In this document: in pieces, positions 39,145-51,342 of the stretch | Layout: each line of letters starts with the position of its first letter | Position numbering within the stretch: position 1 is the first letter of the stretch | Source of the DNA: Imbroritus primus | Lineage (GTDB): Bacteria > Pseudomonadota > Gammaproteobacteria > Burkholderiales > Burkholderiaceae | Length of the DNA: 64,000 nt | NCBI GenBank assembly: GCA_000272025.2 | Contig: AKCV02000025.1 | Coordinates: forward strand, 372,001-436,000 | Reading direction: 5' to 3' | Position numbers and translations under genes: made by a program | The notes under the pieces: generated by a model | What the model was told of the DNA's origin: nothing | Databases searched by the model: none | What the model saw: only the letters and a program-made list of their open reading frames with translations

Positions 39145-40809
39145 ATGTCCGTTCTCCTGAATCTCCTGTCCGGCGTTGCCCTGCTCATCTGGGGCACCAA
39201 CCTGGTCCAGGTAGGGATCCTGCGGGTGTATGGCGCGAACCTGCGCAAGATCCTGGCGGTCAGCGTCACCAACCGCTTCACCGCGTTTCTGGCCGGCGTC
39301 GGCGTGACCGGGCTGGTCCAGAGCAGCAATGCCACCGCCGTGATCGTCAGCTCCTTCGTCGCGCGTGGCCTCATCGCTCTCACGCCCGCCCTTGCCATCA
39401 TGCTTGGGGCCAACGTCGGCACCGCCGTCATGGTGCAGGTGTTCGCGCTCGACCTGTCGTGGCTCTCGCCCTTCCTGATCTTCATCGGTGTGATCCTGCA
39501 CCTGTCGCGCAAGGGCTCGCGTGTCGGCCATGTCGGCCGTGTCCTCACCGGTCTTGGCCTCATCACGCTGGCGCTCGAGCTGATCTCGGTCGCCTCGCGG
39601 CCGGTGGTCGAGGCGGCCGGCGTCAAGGTGCTGTTCGCCTCGCTGACCGGCGACATCATGCTCGATATGCTGATTGGCGCGCTGTTCACGCTGCTGTGCT
39701 ATTCGAGTCTTGCCGTGGTGCTGTTCTGCGGCACGCTCGCCTCGGCCGGCGTCGTCTCCATTCCGGTGGCGCTCGGCCTGGTCCTGGGCGCCAACCTCGG
39801 CAGCGGAGTCTCGGCGCTCATGTCCACCGCCGGCAGCAACCAGCCCGGCAAGCGCGTGGCGCTCGGCAACCTGCTGTCACGCGTGATCGGTTGCGCCGTG
39901 GCACTGCCGGTCGTCCATCTGGCCGCCGGCTGGCTATCGCAGCTCGACTGGCCGGCCCATCATGTGGTGGTTGGTTTTCACCTGTTGTTCAACATCGTTC
40001 TGGCGGTGCTGCTGATCGGTTTCACCGGGCAGGTCGCGCACCTGTGCGAGCGGCTGCTGCCCGGCAACTCCAGCAATGACGCGCAGGTCAGCCAGCGCCA
40101 TCTCGATCCCGCCGCGCTGTCGACGCCGGCACTGGCGCTCAGCAACGCCGCGCGGGAGGTGCTGCGCATCGGCGACCGGGTCGAGCAGATGCTCGTCAAC
40201 CTGCTGCAGATCCTGAAGACCGACGATGCGCGGCTGGTCGGCATCACGCGCCGCATGGATGATGAGATCGACACGCTCTATACCGACATCAAGCTGTACC
40301 TGACCCGCCTGAGCCACGAGGAACTCGACGACAAGGACAGCCGCCGCTGGACCGAGATCATCACGCTCACCATCAACCTGGAGCATGCCGGTGACATCAT
40401 CGACCGCATGCTGCAGGACATCAAGGACAAAAAGATCGCCCACCATCTCAAGTTCGCCGATGCCGGCATGGCCGAGCTGACGGAGATGCATGGCCGGCTT
40501 ATCGCCAACCTGCGCCTGGGTCTTTCGGTGTTCCTGACCGAGGACCAGCGCAGCGCCCAGCGCCTGATGGAAGAGAAAATGAGTTTCCGTGAACTCGAGC
40601 GGCGGCTCGAACTCAACCATCTGGCGCGCATTGCCAGCCAGACCCCGGACAGCATCGAGACCAGCTCGCTGCATCTCGACCTGATCGGCGACATGAAGCG
40701 CCTCAACTCACTGTTCTGCACCATGGCCTATCCGGCGCTCGATGAGTCGGCGGGCAACGCGGCCGCAGCGCCGGAGCCATCGGCTCCGGCCAACATCACT
40801 TCGTCCTGA
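39145..40809 (+). CDS. Na/Pi cotransporter family protein with PhoU-like C-terminus
   Basis: 554-residue predicted sodium-dependent phosphate symporter (NptA/YjbB type). Two inverted repeats carry the QSS motif: [20 protein letters not shown] (about residue 52) and, in degenerate form, the second half near [17 protein letters not shown] (about 215). About eight to ten membrane segments span residues 1-310. The C-terminal 200 residues are helical and PhoU-like ([29 protein letters not shown]). Such proteins usually export or import phosphate. With PhoX, PsiF and PhoD it adds to the phosphate theme of the window. Confidence 0.88.
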   Translation: MSVLLNLLSGVALLIWGTNLVQVGILRVYGANLRKILAVSVTNRFTAFLAGVGVTGLVQSSNATAVIVSSFVARGLIALTPALAIMLGANVGTAVMVQVFALDLSWLSPFLIFIGVILHLSRKGSRVGHVGRVLTGLGLITLALELISVASRPVVEAAGVKVLFASLTGDIMLDMLIGALFTLLCYSSLAVVLFCGTLASAGVVSIPVALGLVLGANLGSGVSALMSTAGSNQPGKRVALGNLLSRVIGCAVALPVVHLAAGWLSQLDWPAHHVVVGFHLLFNIVLAVLLIGFTGQVAHLCERLLPGNSSNDAQVSQRHLDPAALSTPALALSNAAREVLRIGDRVEQMLVNLLQILKTDDARLVGITRRMDDEIDTLYTDIKLYLTRLSHEELDDKDSRRWTEIITLTINLEHAGDIIDRMLQDIKDKKIAHHLKFADAGMAELTEMHGRLIANLRLGLSVFLTEDQRSAQRLMEEKMSFRELERRLELNHLARIASQTPDSIETSSLHLDLIGDMKRLNSLFCTMAYPALDESAGNAAAAPEPSAPANITSS

Positions 40810-40949
40810 CACGGTAAAGCCTGCATCAGCGCGCACGTCTGGCGCAGGAAACGCATGGTCTGAAGGGCTGGGCCCGTTCATTGCTGTCGTGTCCGCTCCG
40901 AGCCCGGACGCAATCACTACACTGCGGCTTTTTCGTCTGTGCCGTCGTC

Positions 40950-43900
40950 ATGCTGAAAACCCCGCCGCCCCTTTTCGCAGCGGTTGCTTCCCCCATCAAG
41001 TGTTCCACTGCTGTGGCACCGCTCACCGATTCCCGGGATATGGCGTTGATGCTGTGCGCGGAGCGCTTGTACCGTTTTCTTGCCGCGACCTTCGCCGGCC
41101 CCAAGGATCAGGCAAGCATCAAGCATTACCTGTACGCATGCTTCGGCATCCCCATGCTGCATGGCGACCTGGAGATGGCGTATCAGGTGTCTCCGGAATT
41201 TGCTGCGGAACTGGATCGTTTCGAGGCCTTCAGAATTCGTTCGGCAGTGCCTGCGGAAATCTGGCTGCAGGCCCGGACACATTGGCCCCAGCCCTGCATC
41301 GTTCCGCATGAAATTCAGCTCGCCATGGCCGGCGTGCTGTTCGCAGCGCACGCAGGGACAGCCGCATTTCGCGACACGGCCGAACTGGATCTGGCGCAAT
41401 TCCGCGATTTCCTGGTGACGCATCTCGGGCCGCTGGACGCCGCGCTGGCAGGCGTTCCGCTGACTGCGACCGAGCAACGTCTCTTCATGGACGACATGCC
41501 GCCTGGCGACGCCACTCCACGGGCTGAAGATGCTACCGCGATGGCGCAGCGCATGCAGGCGTGCCTTGTCTCCATGCCCGCACTGTCCCGGTATGCACTG
41601 TACGGCCAGTCCTTCGATGTTCTGGTCCGTCATGCATCGCAAGCGTGGATTGCCGTCAACATTCCGCTGCCCGCGCCGCACATGCCTGTGCAGCTGCCCG
41701 GGGATACGAACGTGCACGCGTTCCTGAGGGCGTGTTCACCATCCGACATGGCCGGCCTGCCGCTACTATCGCCGCCGATGCCGCCTGCACAAGTCCCCGC
41801 CGAAGCATCTCCGGAAGAAGCGCCTCCAGAAGAAGCATCTTCCTTGGCAGCACGCAGTGCCATGGATCCACGGCAGCAGTTCGAGCACTGGTATGCGTCC
41901 ATCCCCGAGCCGCGTCCATTGCTGGAGGACTTTGCGCGTTGCGTACGCGATGGCAGCATCTGCCGTGGCGATCTTCTCGCTACAGCTATGTTGATACATG
42001 CTCCGCCGTCGCGCCTCTCGGCCGGGCATGTGCGGCAGACTGGACTGCTGCCGCCGGAGGTGGTCGAGAACCTGGAGCGACATGGCGCGTTGCATCGCCT
42101 GACTCCGGGTGCATTGTTCGCGCTGGCATCCGGCTTCGTGCTGTCGCCATCCGAAGTCGAAAGGCTCGATGACCGTGATTTGCGGGGCAATGTGGCGTGC
42201 CTGAGATTGCTGTGGAATCTCGCGGCCGAGGGCGATCTTGTTATCCAGCGTGTGCGCGCGGTTGGGCGGCTCAGTGGCCTGCCGCTGGCCAATGCTGTCG
42301 TTACACGCACCACGGGACTGGAAGCGCCACACAGCGACAGTTATCACTGGCTCTGGCGGATCATTGAAGAACGCATGCTGTCCCGGCTCGATGCCTTCCT
42401 TGCCGCGCTGGAACGCGTACTGCCGCGCACGCTGGTGTTCGAGGCCCTGGCAGCCGTTTTCAAGGCGGTGGTCGATCTGCCAGACCAGCGGCATGCATGT
42501 GAGATCCTGGAGTGCTTCCATCGCCATCAGCTTCTGGCCAGTGATATCTGCAAGCCTGCCGACGCCATGGCACTTGCAGAGAACGTACCGCTATTACCTT
42601 ATGTCATGGCCGCCGGCCGATTCGAGCTGGCCCGGTGGCTGCTGCGCCTGTCGCCCGACATCCACCGCGCCGGTCAGGCCGGGTGTACTGCCTTGCACTA
42701 TGCCGCCGGCGCCGGCCACGCCGGGATCGTCCGATATCTGCTCGATCAGGGCGCGCGGCTCCATATAGTCGATGATCACGGCCGTACGCCGTTGCATCAC
42801 GCCGCGCGGGAGTGTCATGTGCAGGCCATGGAAGCCATGCTGATGTCGCGCGACCCCGTCGTGGACACGCTTTTGCAGACCCGCGACCGGGATGGACGCT
42901 CGCCGGTCGAGCTTGCGCTGTTGTACGCGCAGGCGACACATGGTTCCCGCCTGCCGCGCGAGGCTCAGGCAGTCGCGTTCTGCGCCACATTCGTGAACTA
43001 CAGCGCGGCAGCGTCCCGCGCCCTGATCGAGGCAGCCCACTGCGTGGGGATCTCGCTGTTCCGGCGTCTGTACGTGGTGTGCCTGAGCACAAGCCGCGTT
43101 GGTCAGACCCCGTACCTGCATGTCACCGACACGGCTGGCCGCACGCCTCTGCTACGCGCACTGGCAGCGCGGCAGCTGGATATTGCCGAGTTTCTCTTGC
43201 GACAGAATGCGGATGTCATGCACATGTCGTCTTCTGGCAGCGCCCTGCATGTCTGGCTCTCCGCGTGGCGCGGGCAACATGATGCTGTGTCCAGGCGTTG
43301 CCTGAGAGCGGGGGTAAAGATGTTGCTGATCTATGCCGCGCGTCACTCGCGGGAACGATATGAGGCATGGGTCAACTGCCAGTCCCAGCTGGTACGGCGC
43401 GAGGACACCTGGAGCAATATTCCGCCCCCCTTGCACATGGCGTGCGAATACCAATTTGGCGAGACCGTGGCGCTGATGATCAGGCACGGCGTGGATCCCA
43501 TGCGGCGTTCCCGTACTGGGCGGACCATACTGGAAGCGGTGGTCGCGGGTGTGCTTGAGAATCCCGAGGCAGGCAAGGATTGTCTCGCCAAGCTGTATCG
43601 TGCCCTTGGCGAGGCGCGCTGGCATCGGATTGTCAATGCGCCCAATTTCGAGGGCATCACGCCACTGCGTGCCCTGCTGCGGAGACTGGGCGAGGATGCA
43701 GCACCGCTGTCGCGGGCCGTCACCTCATTCCCGGGGTTTCTTCGCATGCTTGGTGCAACCGAATATCCGGATGCGCCAGGCCAGGAGCACGTCACGATGC
43801 ACGCACGTTTGTCCGGAGGGTTATGGGGTGGTCTGCATACTGCGCTGGCCAACGGCGACATGGCCGTGGCCCGCGCGGTTCTCATGGCTGATCCGGACAG

Positions 43901-44606
43901 CCTCAACGATATCAACGAAACCGGTCAAACGCCGCTGATGCTGGCCATTGCCCGGATCAACGATAGCTTGCCCAGCCCGGCTGGCCAGACATCGCAGACG
44001 TCGGCCGCGGCCGGAAATGTCCGGGATCTCATCGGCACCATGCTGAGCACCGAAGTGCTGAACCTGCAGGCGCGCGACGCGCTGGGCAGGACCGCCATGC
44101 ACTACGCCGCGCAATACGGCCATGCCGACATGGTCCGCATGTTGGCGGAAAAAGACTCTCGCCTGTGCCAGGGCAGGTGCGGCCCGCATCTGCAGATCGG
44201 CGAGACCGCCAACACCACGCCCCTCCACCTTGCTGCCCGGGGCGACCATCACCAGGCCGTCGATCTTCTGCTATGCAAAGGCGCCTTGACCATGACCATG
44301 GATGGCGAGGATGGCAATTTCCTGCATCAGGCCGTGCTGCACGGTGCGCTCCGGGTTGTCTCCATGCTGATCGCACGCCACCCGAAGACGCTTCATGAGC
44401 TGCTGGAGCAACGAACCGTGGGTCAGCAGCTTGCACCGATCGAATACGCAACGTATCACCGGGCATCCGCAACGCCCGAGGTCGCCATGCGGATCGACGA
44501 AGCATCCAGGATGCTGCGGGAGTTTGCGACAGCGCCACGTTTCCAGGTATGGAGGACGCCGCGCGGTCGGGGCATACGCGCCTGGGGTGGAGCGGGCGTG
44601 ACGTGA
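40950..44606 (+). CDS. 1218-residue ankyrin-repeat protein of unknown function
   Basis: A single open frame of 1218 codons. Ankyrin-like repeats are recognisable in the second half: GCTALHYAAGAGHAGIVRYL and GRTPLHHAARECHVQAMEAM (residues about 575-640), GRTPLLRALAARQLDIAEFL (about 730), PPLHMACEYQFGETVALMI (about 825), GQTPLMLAIARI (about 990), GRTAMHYAAQYGHADMVRML (about 1045), and TTPLHLAARGDHHQAVDLLL (about 1088), plus one degenerate repeat after it. The first 560 residues match no family I know. They include a Pro/Glu-rich linker (about 275-300). There is no Sec signal or membrane segment, so it is cytosolic or exported by a specialised system. Start at the first ATG; an upstream TTG at 40881 is possible. 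Convergent with uvrA, 18 bp apart. Long standalone ankyrin proteins are often effectors; inference only. Confidence 0.85.
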   Translation: MLKTPPPLFAAVASPIKCSTAVAPLTDSRDMALMLCAERLYRFLAATFAGPKDQASIKHYLYACFGIPMLHGDLEMAYQVSPEFAAELDRFEAFRIRSAVPAEIWLQARTHWPQPCIVPHEIQLAMAGVLFAAHAGTAAFRDTAELDLAQFRDFLVTHLGPLDAALAGVPLTATEQRLFMDDMPPGDATPRAEDATAMAQRMQACLVSMPALSRYALYGQSFDVLVRHASQAWIAVNIPLPAPHMPVQLPGDTNVHAFLRACSPSDMAGLPLLSPPMPPAQVPAEASPEEAPPEEASSLAARSAMDPRQQFEHWYASIPEPRPLLEDFARCVRDGSICRGDLLATAMLIHAPPSRLSAGHVRQTGLLPPEVVENLERHGALHRLTPGALFALASGFVLSPSEVERLDDRDLRGNVACLRLLWNLAAEGDLVIQRVRAVGRLSGLPLANAVVTRTTGLEAPHSDSYHWLWRIIEERMLSRLDAFLAALERVLPRTLVFEALAAVFKAVVDLPDQRHACEILECFHRHQLLASDICKPADAMALAENVPLLPYVMAAGRFELARWLLRLSPDIHRAGQAGCTALHYAAGAGHAGIVRYLLDQGARLHIVDDHGRTPLHHAARECHVQAMEAMLMSRDPVVDTLLQTRDRDGRSPVELALLYAQATHGSRLPREAQAVAFCATFVNYSAAASRALIEAAHCVGISLFRRLYVVCLSTSRVGQTPYLHVTDTAGRTPLLRALAARQLDIAEFLLRQNADVMHMSSSGSALHVWLSAWRGQHDAVSRRCLRAGVKMLLIYAARHSRERYEAWVNCQSQLVRREDTWSNIPPPLHMACEYQFGETVALMIRHGVDPMRRSRTGRTILEAVVAGVLENPEAGKDCLAKLYRALGEARWHRIVNAPNFEGITPLRALLRRLGEDAAPLSRAVTSFPGFLRMLGATEYPDAPGQEHVTMHARLSGGLWGGLHTALANGDMAVARAVLMADPDSLNDINETGQTPLMLAIARINDSLPSPAGQTSQTSAAAGNVRDLIGTMLSTEVLNLQARDALGRTAMHYAAQYGHADMVRMLAEKDSRLCQGRCGPHLQIGETANTTPLHLAARGDHHQAVDLLLCKGALTMTMDGEDGNFLHQAVLHGALRVVSMLIARHPKTLHELLEQRTVGQQLAPIEYATYHRASATPEVAMRIDEASRMLREFATAPRFQVWRTPRGRGIRAWGGAGVT

Positions 44607-44624
44607 CCCGCACCGCCGGGCGCG

Positions 44625-47498
<2,874 letters not shown>

Positions 47499-47782
47499 TG
47501 TGTGCGATGCGTCGCCAGGCTGAGTTGCAGCGGAAAGAAGCAAAAAATGGCGTGGCAGGGCCCCAAAGGGCGGTGTCACACAGGCCACAGGTGGGGGCAG
47601 GGCGGTCCGCTTCAACCGCGCCGGTCCGAAATCGACCCATAGCAAACCTGCTAATATACCGAACTTCGGTTTTCGGAGTTCGACCACCCGGCGATCCGCG
47701 TGTGCTCGCCCTGGCTGTCAATGTGCTGCCGAGGCGTGGAACCGCGCTCCTCGGAGCGGCCAACCCACACATTGCACGGGCC

Positions 47783-49009
47783 ATGTCCCCAGTTTCTTCT
47801 ACCCCTGCTGCAGATTCCGCCACGCGCGACCGCATGTCGGCGCTCGAATGGCGCGCCGGCGGTTCGCTGGCGAGCATCTTCGCCCTGCGCATGCTGGGCC
47901 TGTTCCTCATCCTGCCGGTGTTTGCCGAATACGCACGCACCCTGCCGGACGGCCACGACGCCCAGCGCGTCGGCCTCGCCATGGGCATCTACGGCCTGAT
48001 GCAGGCCTTTCTCCATATTCCGCTCGGCGCCCTGTCCGACCGCATCGGCCGCAAGCCGGTCATGCTCTTCGGCCTCGTCTGCTTCATTGTGGGCGGCATC
48101 GTCGCGGCCATGTCCGACACCCTGCTCGGCATCACCATCGGCCGTGCCATCCAGGGTACCGGCGCGATTTCCGCCGCCATCACCGCCTGCCTCGCCGACC
48201 TCACGCGCGAGCAGCACCGCACCAAGGTCATGGCCATGGTCGGCGGCAGCATCGGTCTCACCTTTGCGCTCTCGCTCGTCATCGCCTCGCCGCTGTACCG
48301 GCTGATGGGTATGTCCGGCATGTTCTGGTTGATGGCGGTGCTCGGTGCCATCGCTATCGTCGTGGTGCTGTTCGGCGTGCCCACGCCGCCCGCGCTGAGC
48401 CCCGCCGACCGCACGCCGTTCCGCGTGGTGCTCGCCAACCCGGATCTGCTGCGCCTCAATGTCGGCGTGCTCGCCCTGCATGCCGCCCAGGTCGCCATGT
48501 TCATGGTCGTGCCGTCCATGCTCACCGATGCCGGCATCGCGCTGACCGCGCACTGGAAGGTCTACCTGCCCGTGGTGCTGGTTTCCTTCGTGCTGATGGT
48601 GCCACCCATGATCTGGGCCGAACGCCATGGCAAGGTCCGGCAGGTGCTGCTGGCCGCCGTTGCCATGCTCACGCTGGCGCAACTGCTGTTCGCCCAGGTC
48701 CACGCCATGTGGCCCATCGTCGGCGCGCTGCTGCTGTTCTTCTTCGCCTTCAACATCCTCGAAGCCATGCAGCCGTCGCTCGTCACACGCTTCGCCCAGG
48801 CCTCGCGCGGCGCGGCCCTCGGCGTGTACAACACCACCCAGGCGCTCGGCATGTTCGTCGGCGGCGCCGTGGGCGGCCTGCTGCTCAAACAGGCCGGCCG
48901 GCCCGCCGTGTTCTACGGCTGTGCCGCCGTGCTCGGGCTCTGGCTTATAATCGCGTGGAACATGAAAGCACCCCCGTCGCGGGCCCGTTCGCAACCCGCG
49001 GCAGCCTGA
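47783..49009 (+). CDS. MFS transporter, YajR-like
   Basis: 408-residue, 12-helix major facilitator protein. The family signature in loop 2-3 is GALSDRIGRKPVMLFG (about residue 77), and an Arg-containing LRMLGLFLILPVFAEYA segment in helix 1 matches YajR-type exporters. It lacks the C-terminal YAM domain of E. coli YajR. Divergent from uvrA and followed by ssb, the usual uvrA / MFS / ssb arrangement of Burkholderiales. Start at the ATG at 47783; no strong ribosome site. Substrate unknown. Confidence 0.88.
   Translation: MSPVSSTPAADSATRDRMSALEWRAGGSLASIFALRMLGLFLILPVFAEYARTLPDGHDAQRVGLAMGIYGLMQAFLHIPLGALSDRIGRKPVMLFGLVCFIVGGIVAAMSDTLLGITIGRAIQGTGAISAAITACLADLTREQHRTKVMAMVGGSIGLTFALSLVIASPLYRLMGMSGMFWLMAVLGAIAIVVVLFGVPTPPALSPADRTPFRVVLANPDLLRLNVGVLALHAAQVAMFMVVPSMLTDAGIALTAHWKVYLPVVLVSFVLMVPPMIWAERHGKVRQVLLAAVAMLTLAQLLFAQVHAMWPIVGALLLFFFAFNILEAMQPSLVTRFAQASRGAALGVYNTTQALGMFVGGAVGGLLLKQAGRPAVFYGCAAVLGLWLIIAWNMKAPPSRARSQPAAA
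48946..48951 (+). promoter_or_regulatory. Consensus -10 box (TATAAT) inside the 3' end of the MFS gene, possible ssb promoter
   Basis: GGCTTATAATCGCG contains a perfect TATAAT, 258 bp before the ssb ATG, within the MFS coding region. No good -35 at 16-18 bp. It could give ssb its own transcript. Confidence 0.35.
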
Positions 49010-49209
49010 GTCGTACGGACGATTGCATGTCGTATTCGCATCGCATGCGCCTGCCGGCTTCGCCGCATGGCAGGCACGGCGCGGCAAGGTACTTGGCAAG
49101 CAACCGCAGCAAGCACGTCAGCAGTCGAGTCCCACGCAGCAGGCAACCCACAACCCTATCCTGAACCCTTTACCGCGCCGGAGCAGGCGCGGCTCTCCGG
49201 GAGAACACC

Positions 49210-49743
49210 ATGGCATCCGTCAATAAAGTCATTCTCGTCGGCAATCTCGGCGCCGACCCCGAAACCCGCTACATGCCCAGCGGCGATGCCGTGACCAACA
49301 TCCGCCTGGCGACCACCGACCGCTACAAGGACAAAGCCAGCGGCGACATGAAAGAAGCCACCGAATGGCACCGCGTCGCCTTCTTCGGCCGCCTGGCTGA
49401 AATCGCCGGCGAATACCTCAAGAAAGGCTCCTCCTGCTACATCGAAGGCCGCATCCGCACCCGCAAATGGCAGGACAAGGACGGCAAGGACGTGTACAGC
49501 ACCGAAATCGTCGCCGAACAGATGCAGATGCTCGGCGGCCGTGGCGGCAGCGGTGGTGGTGAAGGCGGCGGTGGCGGCGGCTACTCGCGCGAATCGTCGG
49601 GTGGCGGCGGTGGTGGCGGTGGCTACGGCGGCCGTTCCGGTGGCGGTGGCCAAGGTGGTGGCGAACGTGCCCCGGCACCGCGCCGCCAGCAGCAGGCGCC
49701 GTCGAATGGGTTTGAGGATATGGATGACGATATTCCGTTCTGA
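49210..49743 (+). CDS. ssb: Single-stranded DNA-binding protein
   Basis: SSB coats ssDNA in replication, recombination and repair. The 177-residue protein has the OB-fold (residues 1-110: [37 protein letters not shown]). A very Gly-rich linker (about 112-158) is followed by the acidic tip MDDDIPF that recruits partner proteins. GGGAGAACACC precedes the ATG. A strong terminator follows. Its neighbourhood with uvrA is conserved. Confidence 0.97.
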   Translation: MASVNKVILVGNLGADPETRYMPSGDAVTNIRLATTDRYKDKASGDMKEATEWHRVAFFGRLAEIAGEYLKKGSSCYIEGRIRTRKWQDKDGKDVYSTEIVAEQMQMLGGRGGSGGGEGGGGGGYSRESSGGGGGGGGYGGRSGGGGQGGGERAPAPRRQQQAPSNGFEDMDDDIPF

Positions 49744-49767
49744 TTTTGAACGGCTAAGTCATCATTG

Positions 49768-49803
49768 AAAAACCCGCGGTGCGAAAGTGCTGCGGGTTTT
49801 TTT
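49768..49803 (+). terminator. Rho-independent terminator of ssb
   Basis: AACCCGC (49771-49777) and GCGGGTT (49792-49798) form a 7-bp stem ending in a run of seven T. The A-run before the stem means it could also act on the opposite strand. Confidence 0.85.
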
Positions 49804-49840
49804 GTGGGTGAGGAAACCTGGAGGACAGGTTCGCCTAGAC

Positions 49841-50190
49841 CCGATAGCGGCCTTTCGACACAGCTAACAGCGTTCCAGCTACGCGAAACAGAATCGCCGA
49901 ATGTAATATGTCATCGTAGAGTTCGCAATCGCCGACTGAGGCAAAATTGATGTCACAACCCATGCCACTTGCTAATGTGTTCGCCTTTCTGCGGAAGAAC
50001 TAATTAAGGCAGCGAAAGCGACGTAACGCCTCATCTATCTGTCTTGGATTAACAAGACAGTTGCTGTGTACGGAGTTACTTGCATAGACAGCAGTTGTTG
50101 AATATCTGTTCTTGGTGGACCGCTGAGGCTTGCAGGTGCATGCTGTGTGAATAATTAGCCGACGGCTATTGGTCGAAAGTCGCTATTGGT
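49841..50190. repeat. Candidate element bounded by imperfect inverted repeats
   Basis: The reverse complement of 49841-49860 reads TGTCGAAAGGCCGCTATCGG. Positions 50172-50189 read GTCGAAAGTCGCTATTGG, the same apart from one gap and two changes. The pair encloses about 310 bp of AT-richer, gene-less DNA. Confidence 0.4.
50039..50060. repeat. Perfect 8-bp hairpin in the non-coding stretch
   Basis: CTGTCTTG (50039-50046) and CAAGACAG (50053-50060) are exact reverse complements around a 6-nt AT-rich loop. It may be a structural RNA or binding site; nothing else is known. Confidence 0.4.
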
Positions 50191-50317
50191 TCCCGATAAG
50201 GTTGTCAGAACACGTGGATTCGTAACGATTCCTATCGAGAGTTGGCCGTTCGAAGGTCCCCGCTAGGCCTTAGGCTGCTTAGGCTTTACTCTTCGAGGGC
50301 GAGTGTTTTCTATCAGT

Positions 50318-50728
50318 TCATTTGCGACACCGCGCGGACTCTCCTTCATGCTTCAAATACCCAATCAACGCCTTCCTCTCCCCCGCATCCGCAATCCCCG
50401 CATACCCCATCGACGTCCCCGGTACCGCCGTCATGGGGCTCTTCAAAAAAACATCCAGCGTCTGTTCATTCCACACGATATTCGACTGCCGCATCGCCGC
50501 CGAGTACTGAAAACCCGGCACCGTGCCCGCACGCCGGCCGAACAGGCCGCAGTGGCGCGGGCCGGTGCGGTTGTATTCGAAGGCATGGCAGGCGACGCAG
50601 CGTTCGTAGATGGCGGCGCCGCGTTGCAGGTCGGCGGGTTTGTCGCCGCCGGCTGCGTGGCTGGTGGTGGACAGCAGCACGAGTGTGGTTGCCCATGCCG
50701 CTGTCTGCACGGCTACGCGCGGTGTCAT
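50318..50728 (-). CDS. Class I cytochrome c, exported
   Basis: 136-residue precursor with signal peptide (TAAWATTLVLLSTTSHAAGG, about 9-28). Haem c attaches at CVACH (about residue 44) and the axial Met is probably in GTSMGYAGI (about residue 106). The length and order match small cytochrome c-550/552-type electron carriers of the periplasm. Its start overlaps the stop of the ferritin-like gene by 4 bp (ATGA). It is the last gene of the ECF sigma / ferritin-like / cytochrome operon. Confidence 0.88.
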   Translation of the reverse strand: MTPRVAVQTAAWATTLVLLSTTSHAAGGDKPADLQRGAAIYERCVACHAFEYNRTGPRHCGLFGRRAGTVPGFQYSAAMRQSNIVWNEQTLDVFLKSPMTAVPGTSMGYAGIADAGERKALIGYLKHEGESARCRK

Positions 50729-51306
50729 GACACGAAGGCCGAGGGTACGGGGACTTCGCCGAGGGCGTTGCGCAGCACGGCCCAGTGCATGGCTTCATCG
50801 CCGAGGATGCTGGCGGCGGCCTTGGCGAGGTCGCGGTTGCCGAATACGGGGACGGCACCCAGGTAGGCGCTGACTGCGCCTTTTTCGAGCGAGGCGGCAA
50901 AGCGCAGCACGTCGGTCTGGTTCTTCAGCGTGTCGGTGGGGAACTGGTACTTGGCTTTGGCGTCGACCGGCTTGCCGCCGAGTTTCTGGATGGTCTTGGC
51001 GAGCACGTCGGCGTGTTCCTTGTGGTGGCCCTGGAAGGTCACGGCAAGATCGAGGGCAGGTTTTTGCAGCAGGCCGCTGTCGGCGCCGAGCTGGTAGGCG
51101 GCGATGGCTTCGAGTTCGGCGCCCAGCGCGGTGTTCAGGATGCCGACGTCATTGGCGGCGGTGTTGGCGCGGCCAGTCTTGGCGAGCGCATCGCGTCCGG
51201 CAAGCAGGGCGATGGCGGTGCCGGACAGCAGCAGTCCGGACTGGCCGAGAAAGGCGCGCCGTCCACCTTGCAGCAGCGGGGCATCCGCAAAATTCAGGAA
51301 AGACAT
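50725..51306 (-). CDS. Ferritin-like domain protein (Ferritin_2 type), Tat-type signal
   Basis: 193-residue protein. The N-terminus GGRRAFLGQSGLLLSGTA has a twin-arginine-like motif and hydrophobic stretch, so it is probably exported folded. The body has the diiron-type helices: ILNTALGAELEAIAAYQLGA (Glu ligands), TFQGHHKEHADVLAKTI (Glu/His) and ILGDEAMHWAVLR. It is predicted to be a four-helix bundle, perhaps for redox or metal stress; no catalytic proof. Coupled to the cytochrome gene downstream, 36 bp after the sigma factor gene upstream. Confidence 0.85.
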   Translation of the reverse strand: MSFLNFADAPLLQGGRRAFLGQSGLLLSGTAIALLAGRDALAKTGRANTAANDVGILNTALGAELEAIAAYQLGADSGLLQKPALDLAVTFQGHHKEHADVLAKTIQKLGGKPVDAKAKYQFPTDTLKNQTDVLRFAASLEKGAVSAYLGAVPVFGNRDLAKAAASILGDEAMHWAVLRNALGEVPVPSAFVS

Positions 51307-51342
51307 GGTTATTCTCCAGTGTGGCGGGCAGCGGTTGCCGTG

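Larger units (their letters stand above)
49804..50317. other. AT-richer non-coding stretch with inverted repeats
   Basis: About 510 bp with no credible ORF, visibly less GC-rich than the flanks. It contains an approximately 19-nt imperfect inverted pair (49841-49860 versus 50171-50190), a perfect 8-bp hairpin (50039-50060), and a direct repeat GGCTATTGGT / CGCTATTGGT (50164-50173, 50181-50190). It may be the remains of a small mobile or MITE-like element. No transposase is present. Confidence 0.5.

Noticed and set aside
47499-47782. LexA/SOS box between uvrA and the MFS gene
   Set aside because: No CTGT-N8-ACAG could be found by eye; only a 13-bp palindrome ACCGAA-c-TTCGGT (47658-47670) is present, of unknown meaning.
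49553-49670. GC-rich tandem-like repeats in ssb
   Set aside because: They encode the Gly-rich SSB linker and need no separate explanation.
49765-49950. 61-codon ORF after ssb
   Set aside because: It begins within the ssb terminator, has no ribosome site and resembles nothing.
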